Part shown: one piece after another, positions 8,695 to 18,508 of the stretch
Numbering within the stretch: the stretch's first letter is position 1
How the letters are laid out: each line of letters begins with the position of its first letter
Assembly: GCA_019038745.1 (NCBI GenBank)
Contig: JAHOYV010000003.1
Coordinates: 62,001 to 126,000, forward strand
Source of the DNA: Gemmatimonadales bacterium
GTDB lineage: Bacteria; Krumholzibacteriota; Krumholzibacteriia; LZORAL124-64-63
Length of the DNA: 64,000 nt
Direction: 5' to 3'
Program-made: the position numbers and the translations under genes
The notes under the pieces: model-generated
Seen by the model: the letters and a program-made list of their open reading frames with translations, nothing else
What the model was told of the DNA's origin: nothing
Databases searched by the model: none

Positions 8695-10857
8695 TTAATA
8701 CCCCAATCGGCGATTCAATTCGACCAGCAGTTTTTCCGCCGCCACGGGGATTACCGTGCCGGGACCGAAGATGGCCGCCGCTCCCTGCTCCCTCAGAAAT
8801 TCATAATCCTGGGCGGGGATCACCCCTCCGCAAATGATCAGGATGTCTTCGCGGCCCAATTGTTTCAACTCCGCCACCAGAGCTGGCAGTAGGGTTTTGT
8901 GTCCGGCAGCGAGGCTGCTCATGCCCACGATGTGGACATCGTTTTCCACGGCCTGGCGGGCGGTCTCTTCCGGTGTCTGGAACAACGGTCCCACGTCCAC
9001 GTCGAAACCCAGGTCGGCAAACGCGGTGGCCACCACCTTGGCGCCGCGGTCATGCCCGTCCTGGCCCATCTTGGCTACCAGAATGCGGGGACGACGGCCC
9101 TCGTGTTCCTCAAAGCTGCGAATCAATTCTCCAACCTTGTCGATCTCTGCATCCTTTCCGAACTCGGCGGAATAGACTCCGCTGATAGTGCGAATCTCGG
9201 CCTGATGACGACCGCCGACCTCTTCCAGGGCGTCGGATATCTCGCCCAAGGTGGCCCGATGCCGAGCTGCCTCGACGGCCAGGCCCAGCAGGTTGTCTTT
9301 TCCGGATCGAGCGCAATCGGTCAGGGCCGCCAACGCCTTTGTCACCGCTGCCGTGTCCCGTTCGGCGCGTAACTCAGACAACCGGGCCACTTGTTGCCGC
9401 CGGACCTCGGTGTTGTCCACCTCGAGGATCTCGATCGGATCCTCCTTTTGCAACCGGTATTTATTCACCCCGACGAGGATCTCCTCGCCCGAATCAATAT
9501 GCGCCTGTCTGCGGGCCGAAGCCTCCTCGATACGCAGTTTGGGCAGACCGGCGTTGATGGCCGCAGCCATGCCCCCGTGCGATTCGACTTCCTCGATATG
9601 CTCCCAGGCCCTACGCATCAACCCGTCGGTAAGGGACTCAAGATACCAGGAACCTCCCCAGGGGTCGACCGTCCTGCAAATACCGGTCTCATCCTGCAGG
9701 AAGAGTTGGGTGTTCCGCGCAATGCGGGCCGAGAAATCAGTCGGCAGGGCAATAGCCTCGTCCAGGGCGTTGGTATGCAACGACTGTGTGCCTCCCAAAG
9801 CGGCCGACATGCCTTCGATGCAGGTGCGCGCCACGTTGTTGAAGGGGTCCTGTTCGGCCAGCGACCAGCCCGAGGTTTGCGAGTGCGTGCGCAGGGCCAT
9901 CGATTTGGGATTCTGCGGATCGAACTGCTTGATGATTTTGGCCCACAGCAGTCGGCCCGCCCTCAACTTGGCCATTTCCATGAAGTAGTTCATACCCTCG
10001 GCCCAGAAAAAGCTGAGTCGCGGGGCGAACTCATCGATTTTCAAGCCGGCCTTCAATCCGGTTCGCACATATTCCAAACCGTCGGCCAGGGTGTAGGCCA
10101 ACTCCAGATCCGCGGTCGCCCCGGCCTCCTGCATGTGGTAACCGCTGATCGAGATACTGTTGAATTTCGGCATATTCTGCGCCGAGTAGGCGAAGATGTC
10201 CGCGATGATGTTCATGCTGAACTCGGGAGGATAAATGTATGTGTTGCGAACCATGTATTCCTTGAGGATATCGTTCTGGATGGTCCCGGCCAATTGTTCG
10301 AGTCCTACCCCCTGTTCCTGGGCGGCCACGATGTAGAAAGCCATGATCGGCAACACCGCGCCGTTCATCGTCATCGACACGCTCATCCGGTCCAGGGGTA
10401 TTTCAGCGAAGAGCACTTTCATGTCTTCGACCGAATCGATGGCCACACCGGCCTTTCCCACGTCCCCGACTACGCGAGGGTGATCGCTGTCGTAGCCCCG
10501 ATGGGTTGCCAGATCGAAGGCCACGGACAGTCCCCGCTGGCCGGCGGCCAGGTTGCGCCGGTAGAAGGCATTGCTTTCCTCGGCCGTGGAAAAACCGGCG
10601 TATTGCCGCACGGTCCAGGGTCGGGTGACGTACATCGTCGCGTAAGGTCCGCGCAGGAACGGTGGTAGCCCGGGCAGGTGGCCCACGTGCTCGAGGTTTT
10701 CGGTATCCGCCCCGGTGTACAAGGATTTCACCGGAAGCTGCTCGTTCGTTTGCCAGACCCTGTCCAAAGGGGCTTGCCCGGTGTGGGAGGATGACTCATC
10801 CTGCCGAGTTTTCTGCCCGCTGAAAGGAATCTTTCCGAAGTTGGGAATCGTGGTCAT
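8695..10857 (-). CDS. mutB: methylmalonyl-CoA mutase, large (catalytic) subunit
   Basis: Adenosylcobalamin-dependent isomerase interconverting (R)-methylmalonyl-CoA and succinyl-CoA, 720 residues, the full family length. The substrate barrel carries [15 protein letters not shown] near residue 85 and [14 protein letters not shown] near 125. The C-terminal cobalamin domain (about 590-720) has the base-off/His-on motif DGHDRG at 600-605 (His602 is the cobalt ligand), then SSLAAGH and the GG...P elements. The start ATG overlaps the stop of mutA by 4 bp, so the two subunits are translationally coupled. The propionyl-CoA route it serves fits with the fad operon nearby. Confidence 0.98.
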   Translation of the reverse strand: MTTIPNFGKIPFSGQKTRQDESSSHTGQAPLDRVWQTNEQLPVKSLYTGADTENLEHVGHLPGLPPFLRGPYATMYVTRPWTVRQYAGFSTAEESNAFYRRNLAAGQRGLSVAFDLATHRGYDSDHPRVVGDVGKAGVAIDSVEDMKVLFAEIPLDRMSVSMTMNGAVLPIMAFYIVAAQEQGVGLEQLAGTIQNDILKEYMVRNTYIYPPEFSMNIIADIFAYSAQNMPKFNSISISGYHMQEAGATADLELAYTLADGLEYVRTGLKAGLKIDEFAPRLSFFWAEGMNYFMEMAKLRAGRLLWAKIIKQFDPQNPKSMALRTHSQTSGWSLAEQDPFNNVARTCIEGMSAALGGTQSLHTNALDEAIALPTDFSARIARNTQLFLQDETGICRTVDPWGGSWYLESLTDGLMRRAWEHIEEVESHGGMAAAINAGLPKLRIEEASARRQAHIDSGEEILVGVNKYRLQKEDPIEILEVDNTEVRRQQVARLSELRAERDTAAVTKALAALTDCARSGKDNLLGLAVEAARHRATLGEISDALEEVGGRHQAEIRTISGVYSAEFGKDAEIDKVGELIRSFEEHEGRRPRILVAKMGQDGHDRGAKVVATAFADLGFDVDVGPLFQTPEETARQAVENDVHIVGMSSLAAGHKTLLPALVAELKQLGREDILIICGGVIPAQDYEFLREQGAAAIFGPGTVIPVAAEKLLVELNRRLGY

Positions 10858-13028
10858 GATCGCACCTCCCCTTCCTCTAGTGAATCCACCAGCCGGTTCA
10901 GAACCTCCAGCACATGGCTGCGGGCGTGGATGAATTCTTTGACCCCTGCCTTTTCCAAAGGCCCGGTCAATCCGTCCGGGCGGCCGGCCAGATAGACCAA
11001 GGGGGGTGGATCGAGAGCCTTGAGTCCCTCGACGGCCGGAACGGCCTGCTGGGAATAAGTGTCGTCCAATCCGACGATGACGACCGTCCTTGCATCGGAC
11101 GCCTTTGCGGCCAGGGCCACGGCTTCAGCATCCTGGAAAAATCCATCCGCCAGGACATGGAAGCCGCCCACGGCGAAGAATCGACGGGTGAAATCCAAGC
11201 GGGGCATGTACCGGGCGAAGTCACCCAGACAGGCGCACAACACACGGCCGGCACTGGGGCTTTTCAAACCGAGATCCTGGACTCTCCGGCGCAAATCCTC
11301 GAAGGGTTGGGCGTCGCGCCGCAGGGGAATTGCCTGCACGGTCGGACCGCTTCCCGGTTCATGGCCCATCGTGTGCATCATTGCGCCCAAGGTGGCTCCG
11401 TGTTTGGCGGCCTCGGCCAGTATAGGCAGGACCTGGTCCGGATCTTTTTCTCTGATTGCTTTCAGCCGTTGGAAATTTTCCTCAACCGAACCAGAGTTGC
11501 CGGCCGACTGGGTCCGGGCCATCCGGGCAACACCTTGTTCCAATAATTCGGCAGGATCAGGTTTGCGGACCTCACGTTCCGTTTCCATCGTATTGGCATA
11601 TTGGTTCGTACCTACCTGGACCATCTTTCGAACGGCCAACTTCCCGGCCCGTTTTTCTGCCGCACCGGTCACCTTTTCCTGAACAAGTCCCGATCCCAAC
11701 GCTGCGATAAGTCCGCCGGCCGTTTCTATTTCCTGGAAAACCGTCCAGGCGGCCTGTGACAGTTCGTCGGTCAGACTTTCCACGTAATAGGAGCCTCCGG
11801 CAGGATCAGCCACTTGCTCAAAGTGGCACTCCTCTGCCAACACAAGTTGCACATTGCGGGCGATGCGGCGGCTGAAATCATCAGGAATATCGTTCACTTC
11901 GTCGAAGGGACCGACGTGCAGGCTGTCTACTCCGCCCAGAACAGCGGACATGGCCTGGGTCGTGACACGCAACAGGTTGACGTGCGGGTCAAGAACCGTC
12001 TGGGTCAGACGACTGGTTCGCGCGTGAATGGTCGCGGCCGCCGTTATTTCGGGGCAGCCGATCCCGGTCAGGACCTCATGCCACAACAAACGCAAGGAGC
12101 GCACCTTGGCGATCTCCGTAAAAAAATCGGACCCCAAGGAAAGATGAAACTGCAGATGGGCGGCAGCATCCGCAGGTTCGATACCGTTCTCCTGGGCACC
12201 CCGCAACTGCTGAACGGCCGCAGCCAGGGTCAATCCCAGGCCCAGGGCCGAATCGGCGCCGCCTTCGTGGTAGGGATCCTCGAAAACGGGCAAGGTCTTC
12301 AGCCCGGGAGCGTGCTGAATGGCCCACCGGGTCAAGATCGCCAGCTCAGAGTAGGCTTGTTGCCGAGAAAGTGACAAAGAACCCCGCCGAACCAACTCGC
12401 AGGCCGGATCGAATCCCAGACAACCCTTCAACAACTCGGGGGAAATAGAATTTTTTCCAAGAAAAGCCAGCGTCAGGGCGGCGAATCCCAGGGCGGCCGA
12501 GCCGCTTTGGGTCAACAGGGGAACTCCGGTAAGATCCACGCCCGAGAGAGCCTCTTCCAGGTCGGCTAAACAAACCACGGATGTGCCGCCAACACCGACT
12601 TCACCTATGGCAGCCTGGTCGGGATCCAAACCAGCACGGCCCGCCCTATCCAGAACCAGGTTCACGGCCGACTGGCCCCGACCCAGATCCTTGACTATGG
12701 CCTCATTGAATTCCCCGCAGGAAGGAAGGAGCAATTCCTGGGCGATAAGCCAGGGCGAATCCAGGTACCCCCCACCCTTTGTCCCCCTGACAAACGGGGC
12801 CTGTCCGGGCAGACTGTCCAGCCAGGAAAAATCGCCGGTATCGGCCGCCGTGTACAACGATCTGACCCGAATTCCCTCCAGGGTTTCGGTGACCATTGTT
12901 TTGGCAAAATCGGCCCCCTTGAGCAGGCGCTTCACTTCTTCTTCCCACCGAACCAGGTTGGACTTGGGGAAGTCACCCAGGAGCGAGTTGGAGGAAGACG
13001 AGGAAAAGTTGTCGGTGCCAAGGTCCAT
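10854..13028 (-). CDS. mutA: methylmalonyl-CoA mutase, small subunit
   Basis: Non-catalytic partner of the mutase heterodimer, 724 residues, colinear with MutB. It keeps the barrel region ([34 protein letters not shown]) and the Rossmann-like C-terminal fold. The cobalamin motif is lost: where MutB has DGHDRG, this subunit reads [13 protein letters not shown], with no D-x-H-x-x-G. That is the normal state for MutA. GAGGT precedes the ATG at 13028. It is the first gene of the minus-strand mutA-mutB-HDOD-meaB run. The 308 bp upstream should carry its promoter. Confidence 0.96.
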   Translation of the reverse strand: MDLGTDNFSSSSSNSLLGDFPKSNLVRWEEEVKRLLKGADFAKTMVTETLEGIRVRSLYTAADTGDFSWLDSLPGQAPFVRGTKGGGYLDSPWLIAQELLLPSCGEFNEAIVKDLGRGQSAVNLVLDRAGRAGLDPDQAAIGEVGVGGTSVVCLADLEEALSGVDLTGVPLLTQSGSAALGFAALTLAFLGKNSISPELLKGCLGFDPACELVRRGSLSLSRQQAYSELAILTRWAIQHAPGLKTLPVFEDPYHEGGADSALGLGLTLAAAVQQLRGAQENGIEPADAAAHLQFHLSLGSDFFTEIAKVRSLRLLWHEVLTGIGCPEITAAATIHARTSRLTQTVLDPHVNLLRVTTQAMSAVLGGVDSLHVGPFDEVNDIPDDFSRRIARNVQLVLAEECHFEQVADPAGGSYYVESLTDELSQAAWTVFQEIETAGGLIAALGSGLVQEKVTGAAEKRAGKLAVRKMVQVGTNQYANTMETEREVRKPDPAELLEQGVARMARTQSAGNSGSVEENFQRLKAIREKDPDQVLPILAEAAKHGATLGAMMHTMGHEPGSGPTVQAIPLRRDAQPFEDLRRRVQDLGLKSPSAGRVLCACLGDFARYMPRLDFTRRFFAVGGFHVLADGFFQDAEAVALAAKASDARTVVIVGLDDTYSQQAVPAVEGLKALDPPPLVYLAGRPDGLTGPLEKAGVKEFIHARSHVLEVLNRLVDSLEEGEVRS

Positions 13029-13336
13029 GGAAATACCTCACTGCAGGACAGCAGGATGATGGCTCGAACCTAAATTTCAGAGTTGTGAGTTTAAAGTTGT
13101 TCACCCGCAATGCAAAGTCAAACTCTGCAAAAGAAAAGTTAAAAAATTGACAGGTTGTAGTTATTTTTCTTGCTGACAAGATGTTATGTAGTAAAAACCA
13201 TGAATATTTGGAGATGGATTGCTTCCCACCTGGTGCACGGCCTATTCAACATTTGAATAGGAGGCTTTGCCCTCTTCTCGTTCTGCAATATACAAATTCA
13301 TCACCATGGGCCACACCCTGAACCCATGGGGTATAA
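13029..13336. other. intergenic region upstream of mutA
   Basis: A 308-bp gap between mutA and the first SUMF1-type lipoprotein, both on the minus strand. The mutA-proximal half (13080-13200) is A/T-rich and should hold the mutA promoter, but I see no convincing -35/-10 pair. The other half has a perfect 9-bp palindrome (13241-13261). It also has a 7-bp inverted repeat CCATGGG...CCCATGG (13304-13310 and 13323-13329) just after the lipoprotein stop, which could be a weak transcription stop without a T-run. No cobalamin riboswitch features (B12 box) are visible. Confidence 0.6.
13241..13261. repeat. perfect 9-bp inverted repeat with 3-base loop
   Basis: CCTATTCAA, then CAT, then TTGAATAGG. It is dyad-symmetric and has no following T-run, so it looks more like a protein-binding operator than a terminator. 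It lies about 215 bp upstream of the mutA start. Confidence 0.4.
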
Positions 13337-15019
13337 TTAGTTGAACGACTTAACAGTCCGGAAACCGTAATAGTCATTCATTTCGTACGGGAAAGAGCTG
13401 GACCTGGCAGCGGACCGGCAGCGACTACCGTTGCTGCTCCAGTAACCGCCCCGAAGCACTCGGCTGTCACCAGAAGCAACACCCTCCGGGTCATCCTCGT
13501 CCCCGCCATAGACTCCGTACCAGTCATTGCACCACTCAAAAACATTGCCATACATATCAAGAAGCCCCCAATTACTGGCCAAATAGCTGCCGGCATCGGC
13601 GGTACGGCTGATAAAGGAACCCCTTGAGCAACCGAGGTAGGCGGCGGAACCATAGAAATTCGCTTCGATTCCAGACTCCAGACAATCCCCAGTGCTGAAG
13701 TGCGTGGTTGTACCAGCCCTGCTGGCAAACTCCCACTCTGCTTCCGTCGGCAAGCGGTAACCTGTCGCATCGTATGGATTGTCGCTGTTGCAACTCCAGG
13801 TGTTGTGATCATAGGCCCGCTCAAGACCTTCCTGCAGACTCCGCCAGTCACAAAACGCAACAGCCCCATACCAGGACACTTCCACGACCGGGCGGTCAGG
13901 ATACGAGGTGCTGAAAACACCATCGCTGAAGTTGATCTGGCAATGACTGCTTTCCAGATCGAGCAACTCGGCGGTTGATCCATCAAGGGCGTCAAGAACG
14001 TTGGCGTCGGATACCGTGACGTGGCCTTCGTCGTAAGCCCACTGCAAAGCCGCAACGTACTGGCCGTTGGTTACTTCCGTTGCAGCCATGTCGAAACGGC
14101 CGGTCAGGGTTACTTCATGCTCCGTCTCGTCGATTTCGGTTTCGAGCGTGCTGCCCATGGTAAAAGTGGCTGGAATCGAAACTGAAGCCGGGGGTACCTG
14201 AACGTATGTCTGATCTTTACCGTACAGGCCGTTGAAAACAATCGTCTCACCCGAAACCAGTACCAGAGGAGGGCTGGCCGGAGAGATAAAGCCTTCCACT
14301 TCACGCCAAATTACAGAGTATTCCCCCACGGGCATATCAGTCAGGGTCAGGTTGCCGACGCCGCTTTCCTCTTGCGGACCTTGGAGCACCCAGACAGTGC
14401 CCGCAAAACCATCGGGACTTTGGTAGATCTCGATCGTTCCCAGGCCGGTATCGTCAACATATGTGCCGCTGAAAGTCACGGAACCATCCTCGTCCAATGT
14501 CCCCGTCGCCGGGCTGGGCGCAATAAATCCAACAACAGTTTCCCAGGTCAGACTGTAGTCACCGGTCATCATATCGGTCAGGGTGGTGGCTCCGGTGCCG
14601 TCCTGTGTGTATCCATTGGGACCGGACAAATTCCATGGCGCATCAAAATCTTCCGGGGTGGGATCAATCGTCACCGAGCCGTTTTGGGTATAGTTACAGC
14701 TGAAAGTGATCGTGGAACCCGTGGTCAAGGATTGTGTGGAATAAACCGGACCGACCTTGCTCCAACCCTCAACAGCACCCCAGGAAATCGTGTATTGGCC
14801 TGTTTCCAATTCTGAAAAAGTAGAATCCGAGTTTCCTACGGCGCTCAAACCACCAGGAAAGTCAAGGATCCAGGGAATCGCTTGGCTTTCCGGGGTGCAT
14901 GCAACGACGAGGGTGCCGGATTGTGTTGGGGTTACCGAGTCTTCATCACCACAGCCGATCATGAACAGGGCAAAGACCATTGCGGCAGCAAGTAGGACTA
15001 GGTGAATTTTTCGGAGCAT
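13337..15019 (-). CDS. lipoprotein with three beta repeats and a SUMF1/FGE-type domain (paralogue 1)
   Basis: A 560-residue exported lipoprotein: signal peptide ending in lipobox FMIGC (Cys23). Three repeats of about 75-80 residues follow, each with a P-W-x-L-x-G-P core and a G-x-Y-x-(I/L)-x-W element, resembling small Ig/PEGA-like folds. From about residue 280 comes a formylglycine-generating-enzyme/sulfatase-modifying domain: TMGSTLETEIDETEHEV, YRLPTEAEWEFASRAG, GNVFEWCNDWYG, then LRGGYW, CRSAAR and GFR. By manual alignment it lacks the catalytic cysteine pair of true FGE (human Cys336/Cys341). It may instead be a binding or structural C-lectin-like relative, as in many FCB surface proteins. 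AGGGGG precedes the ATG. It shares the promoter motif of paralogues 2 and 3. Confidence 0.85.
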   Translation of the reverse strand: MLRKIHLVLLAAAMVFALFMIGCGDEDSVTPTQSGTLVVACTPESQAIPWILDFPGGLSAVGNSDSTFSELETGQYTISWGAVEGWSKVGPVYSTQSLTTGSTITFSCNYTQNGSVTIDPTPEDFDAPWNLSGPNGYTQDGTGATTLTDMMTGDYSLTWETVVGFIAPSPATGTLDEDGSVTFSGTYVDDTGLGTIEIYQSPDGFAGTVWVLQGPQEESGVGNLTLTDMPVGEYSVIWREVEGFISPASPPLVLVSGETIVFNGLYGKDQTYVQVPPASVSIPATFTMGSTLETEIDETEHEVTLTGRFDMAATEVTNGQYVAALQWAYDEGHVTVSDANVLDALDGSTAELLDLESSHCQINFSDGVFSTSYPDRPVVEVSWYGAVAFCDWRSLQEGLERAYDHNTWSCNSDNPYDATGYRLPTEAEWEFASRAGTTTHFSTGDCLESGIEANFYGSAAYLGCSRGSFISRTADAGSYLASNWGLLDMYGNVFEWCNDWYGVYGGDEDDPEGVASGDSRVLRGGYWSSNGSRCRSAARSSSFPYEMNDYYGFRTVKSFN

Positions 15020-15099
15020 TGGAAATTCCCCCTGGGGAGTTGTTTATCGCGAATGCCAAGTGGCGAGAGCCAGATTTTGCGCCAAAGATCACTCTTCTT

Positions 15100-15128
15100 A
15101 GAGTACCCCTCAGCACTTTTATTCACAA
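15100..15128 (-). promoter_or_regulatory. sigma70-like promoter of lipoprotein paralogue 1
   Basis: On the minus strand TTGTGA (15128-15123), 17 bases, then TACTCT (15105-15100), about 80 bp before the ATG. The element is nearly identical over more than 40 bp to the one upstream of paralogue 2. It is less closely matched upstream of paralogue 3. Confidence 0.55.
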
Positions 15129-15242
15129 GAAAATTTCTCGATTTGCCTGCTCGTTCTTGATGGTCCCCAATAAAAATTTGGGCCAGTTCAATGGCAGAGC
15201 AGGAGATTTGCAACATCCAATTAGAGTCGGAGCTGCGCTGCA

Positions 15243-16946
15243 TCAGGGGATCGACCTCACTGACCGGAAACCGAAGGCGTAGTCCGTGTAGTCCGGGTTG
15301 TAGTTGTACCGGGCGGCCGAGCGACAACTGTCCGCGATGCTGATCCAGGAGCCGCCACGAAGCACTCGGCTATCACCAGATCCTGCGCCTACCGGGTCAT
15401 CCTCGTCCCCGCCATAGATTCCGTATCGGTCATTGCACCATTCAAAAACATTGCCATGGATGTCAAGTAGTCCCCAGTCATTGGTCGAATAACCACCTAC
15501 ATCGGAACTGCGGACAAGATATGGGCCCGTCCCGCAACCGGAGAGGGGGAAACCCCAGGGGACCCCTCCATTGAAGTTCGCCTCGGTCTCGGCATTCAAA
15601 CAATTTCCAGTGTTGAAGCGCGTGGTCGTGCCGGCCCTGCAGGCAAATTCCCACTCCGCTTCCGTCGGCAAACGGTAGCCTGCCGCATCGTAGGGATTGT
15701 CACTGTTGCAGCTCCAGGTGCTGTGATCATAGGCCCGGTCCAGTCCATCCTGCATACTCTGCCAGTCACAAAACGCAACAGCCCCATACCAAGACACTTC
15801 CACAACCGGGCGATTAGGATACGAAGCGCTGAAAACACCCTCGCTGAAGTTGATCTGGCAATGATCGCTTTCAAGGTCGAGCAACTCGGCGGTTGACCCA
15901 TCAAGGACGTCAAGAACGCTGGCATCGGTAACCGTGACGTGGCCTTCATCGTAAGCCCACTGCAAGGCCTCAACGTACTGGCCGTTGGTTACTTCCGTTG
16001 CGGCCATATCGAAACGGCCGTTCAGGGTTACTTCGTGCTTCGTCTCATCGCTTTCCAGGTCGAACGTGCTGCCCATGGTAAAAGTGACGGGGATCGACAC
16101 CGAAGCCGGAGGTATCTGAACGTAGGCCTGATCTTTACCGTACGTGCCGTTGAAAACCACCGTACCACCGGTCACCAGGGCCTGCGGCAGACTGACCGGA
16201 GCTATAAAACCGTCCACATCCAACCAAGTCAGCGAGTATTGCCCGACTGGCATTTCATTAAATTTCATGTACCCGGAACCGGTCTCGTCTTGCGGGCCAG
16301 TGAGCGACCAGCCCGTATCCTTCAAACCATCAGGGGTTTGATAGATCTCGATTGTTCCCAGGCCGGTATCGTCAACGTAGGTGCCGCTGAAAGTCACGAA
16401 ACTACCCTCGTCCATTGTCGCCGTTTCCGGGTTCGTGCTGGGCAAAATATAACCAGCTACAGCTTCCCAGGTCAGAGTGTAGTCACCCAGGGCCATATCA
16501 GTCAGTGTGAGGTCTTCGGTGCCATTCAGGCTGTAATCATCGGGACCCTCCAAAAGCCATGGCGCATCTAGATTGTCGGGGGTGACGTCGATGACTATGG
16601 AGCCCTTTTCGCCATAGCTTCCACTAAATGTTATGGTTTCACCCACAGCCAGGTTTTGGGTCGAATGATCCGGGCTGGGCTGGATCAGACCTTCAATTTC
16701 ACCCCACGTAATGGTGTATTCGCCTACTTCCACCGCGTCAAAAACAGCGTCCGATACCCCGACCGAATTCAAACCCCCAGGATAGGTTAAGATCCATGGA
16801 ATTGCCCGATTATCAGGGGTGCAGGATACGATAACGGTACCCTTTGCTGAGGGGCCTACCACGTCATCGTCTTCTCCACAGCCGACCATGAACAGGGCAA
16901 CGACCATTACGGCGGCAAGAAGGACTAGGTGAGCTTTTCGATGCAT
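15243..16946 (-). CDS. lipoprotein with three beta repeats and a SUMF1/FGE-type domain (paralogue 2)
   Basis: A 567-residue lipoprotein, close paralogue of the preceding gene throughout. Lipobox FMVGC is followed by an acidic linker. Then come three P-W-x-L-x-G-P repeats and the SUMF1-type domain (YRLPTEAEWEFACRAG, GNVFEWCNDRYG, LRGGSW, SCRSAAR, GFRSVRS). The paired catalytic cysteines of authentic FGE are again absent. I start at ATG 16946, where a typical lipoprotein signal begins and AGGGGG lies just upstream. A longer frame to 17009 would put 21 residues before the signal peptide and is unlikely. It has its own promoter, so the three genes are probably separate transcription units. Confidence 0.85.
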   Translation of the reverse strand: MHRKAHLVLLAAVMVVALFMVGCGEDDDVVGPSAKGTVIVSCTPDNRAIPWILTYPGGLNSVGVSDAVFDAVEVGEYTITWGEIEGLIQPSPDHSTQNLAVGETITFSGSYGEKGSIVIDVTPDNLDAPWLLEGPDDYSLNGTEDLTLTDMALGDYTLTWEAVAGYILPSTNPETATMDEGSFVTFSGTYVDDTGLGTIEIYQTPDGLKDTGWSLTGPQDETGSGYMKFNEMPVGQYSLTWLDVDGFIAPVSLPQALVTGGTVVFNGTYGKDQAYVQIPPASVSIPVTFTMGSTFDLESDETKHEVTLNGRFDMAATEVTNGQYVEALQWAYDEGHVTVTDASVLDVLDGSTAELLDLESDHCQINFSEGVFSASYPNRPVVEVSWYGAVAFCDWQSMQDGLDRAYDHSTWSCNSDNPYDAAGYRLPTEAEWEFACRAGTTTRFNTGNCLNAETEANFNGGVPWGFPLSGCGTGPYLVRSSDVGGYSTNDWGLLDIHGNVFEWCNDRYGIYGGDEDDPVGAGSGDSRVLRGGSWISIADSCRSAARYNYNPDYTDYAFGFRSVRSIP

Positions 16947-17023
16947 GGGAAATCCCCCTGGGGAGTTATTTTTGCAAATGAAATCGGCGAAACTAGGATT
17001 AGGTGCCAAGGACCACTCTTCTT

Positions 17024-17052
17024 AGAGTACCCCTCGGCACTTTTATTGACAA
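17024..17052 (-). promoter_or_regulatory. sigma70-like promoter of lipoprotein paralogue 2
   Basis: On the minus strand TTGTCA (17052-17047), 17 bases, then TACTCT (17029-17024), 78 bp before the ATG at 16946. Its position argues for the shorter protein start. The surrounding sequence matches the paralogue 1 promoter almost base for base. Confidence 0.6.
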
Positions 17053-17156
17053 GAAAATTTCTCTGTTTGACTGCTCATTTTTGAGGGTTCTGTATAAGTT
17101 CGGCACTCAACCGCCCTTTAGGATGACAAGTGGGAAGGCTGCGATTCTAAGGGGCA

Positions 17157-18380
17157 TCAGCTGGTCGACCTCACCGGCCGGAAGCCGCTGACGTCACTCG
17201 AATAGGATGGGCTGCTGCCGAATCGGTAGGCCGAACGGCAGTGGTTCGCAAAGTAGTACCAGCTGCCGCCACGAAATACCCGGGCATCCCCCGATCCGGC
17301 ACTCACGGGGTCCGTCTCGTCTCCGCTATAGTCTGCAAACCAATCATTGCACCATTCCACTACATTCCCGTGCATTTCGAAAAGCCCCCAACCATTGGCC
17401 GGATAGCTGCCGACATCGACGGTGCGGCCAAGATAGAGACCCATCGGGCAGTCGGTGTAGGGGTTGAATCCCCTGTAATTCGCCTCAGTATCAGCATCCA
17501 GACAATCCCCTGTATTGAAGGGAGTCGCCGTACCGGCCCGGCAGGCAAATTCCCACTCCGCCTCTGTAGGCAGACGATAACCTGTCGCATCGTACGGATT
17601 GTCGCTGTTACAACTCCAGGTGCTGTGATCATAGGACCGCGGAAGGCTTTCCTGCAGGCTCAGCCAGTCACAATACGCCGCCGCCCCATACCAGGACACC
17701 TCGACAACCGGTCGCTCGGGGTAGGGCGTGCTGAAAGTCCCATCGCTGAAGCTGATCTGGCAACCACTGTTACCCAGGTAAAGCAAATCAGAAGTTGAAC
17801 CATCCAGGGCGTCCTGAACACTTTCGGCCGTAGCAGTAACGTGGCCCTGGTTGTAGGCCCACTGCAAAGCTTCAACATATTGACCATTGGTAATCTCTGT
17901 TTCCGCCATTTCGAAACGGCCATTCAGAGTTACCTCGTGCGGGGTCTCGTTGCTTTCTGCCGTACCGCCCATGGTGAAGGTAATGGGCAGGGTTACTGAG
18001 GCAGGTGGAATCAGAGCATAATCCCCCGTTAGTCCCGGAAAATCAACGTACGTGCCGCTGAACGACACCGTACTGTCGTCGACCAGCGTTTGAGTTGAAT
18101 GCGAGGGCCTGGTCCAGCCGTACACCGGACCCCAAACCAGCGTGTATTCACCGAGATTCAATTTCAGCAAGGTCTCGTCCCCATTGCCACTTGTGGTATA
18201 GCTATCAGGCCCGAAAAGTACCCAGGGAGCGTTCAATGAATCAGGTGTCGGCTCAATCACGATCGTTCCGGTAACATCAGGGGTCACGAGTCCCGAACCA
18301 TCATCACTACCACAGCCTATCATGAACAGGGCAAAAAGCAGGGTTGCAGCAAGCAGGGGCAGATGAATTTTTCGGCGCAT
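17157..18380 (-). CDS. lipoprotein with one beta repeat and a SUMF1/FGE-type domain (paralogue 3)
   Basis: A 407-residue member of the same family. Lipobox FMIGC (Cys23) is followed by only one P-W-x-L-x-G-P repeat, against three in its neighbours. The SUMF1-type domain follows (FTMGGTAESNETPHEV, YRLPTEAEWEFACRAG, GNVVEWCNDWFADY, FRGGSWYYF, CRSAYR, GFRPVRS). It also lacks the FGE cysteine pair. AGGGAGA precedes the ATG. Differing repeat number in otherwise similar tandem genes points to duplication followed by repeat gain or loss. The ligand or partner is unknown; the protein should be anchored by lipid facing the periplasm or the cell surface. Confidence 0.85.
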   Translation of the reverse strand: MRRKIHLPLLAATLLFALFMIGCGSDDGSGLVTPDVTGTIVIEPTPDSLNAPWVLFGPDSYTTSGNGDETLLKLNLGEYTLVWGPVYGWTRPSHSTQTLVDDSTVSFSGTYVDFPGLTGDYALIPPASVTLPITFTMGGTAESNETPHEVTLNGRFEMAETEITNGQYVEALQWAYNQGHVTATAESVQDALDGSTSDLLYLGNSGCQISFSDGTFSTPYPERPVVEVSWYGAAAYCDWLSLQESLPRSYDHSTWSCNSDNPYDATGYRLPTEAEWEFACRAGTATPFNTGDCLDADTEANYRGFNPYTDCPMGLYLGRTVDVGSYPANGWGLFEMHGNVVEWCNDWFADYSGDETDPVSAGSGDARVFRGGSWYYFANHCRSAYRFGSSPSYSSDVSGFRPVRSTS

Positions 18381-18449
18381 GAAAATCTCCCTGGGAGTAT
18401 TTCAAATGAAGTTGGAAGGAATCAATTGGCGCCAAGAACGCCTCTATAT

Positions 18450-18477
18450 ATTCTACTCTTCTCATTTATTGAGACAA
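18450..18477 (-). promoter_or_regulatory. sigma70-like promoter of lipoprotein paralogue 3
   Basis: On the minus strand TTGTCT (18477-18472), 16 bases, then TAGAAT (18455-18450), 70 bp before the ATG. The flanking GAAATTT...CTTGTC block matches that upstream of paralogues 1 and 2. Confidence 0.6.
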
Positions 18478-18508
18478 GGAAATTTCTCTGTTTGTAATTC
18501 CCCCACTG

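Noticed and set aside
9391-10668. Plus-strand 425-codon open frame over mutB
   Set aside because: Antisense shadow of the strongly conserved MutB sequence; His/Arg/Gly-rich composition typical of such shadows.
13337-18380. The three SUMF1-domain genes as true sulfatase-activating enzymes
   Set aside because: The catalytic cysteine pair is missing by manual alignment, the proteins are lipoproteins, and no sulfatase genes lie nearby.
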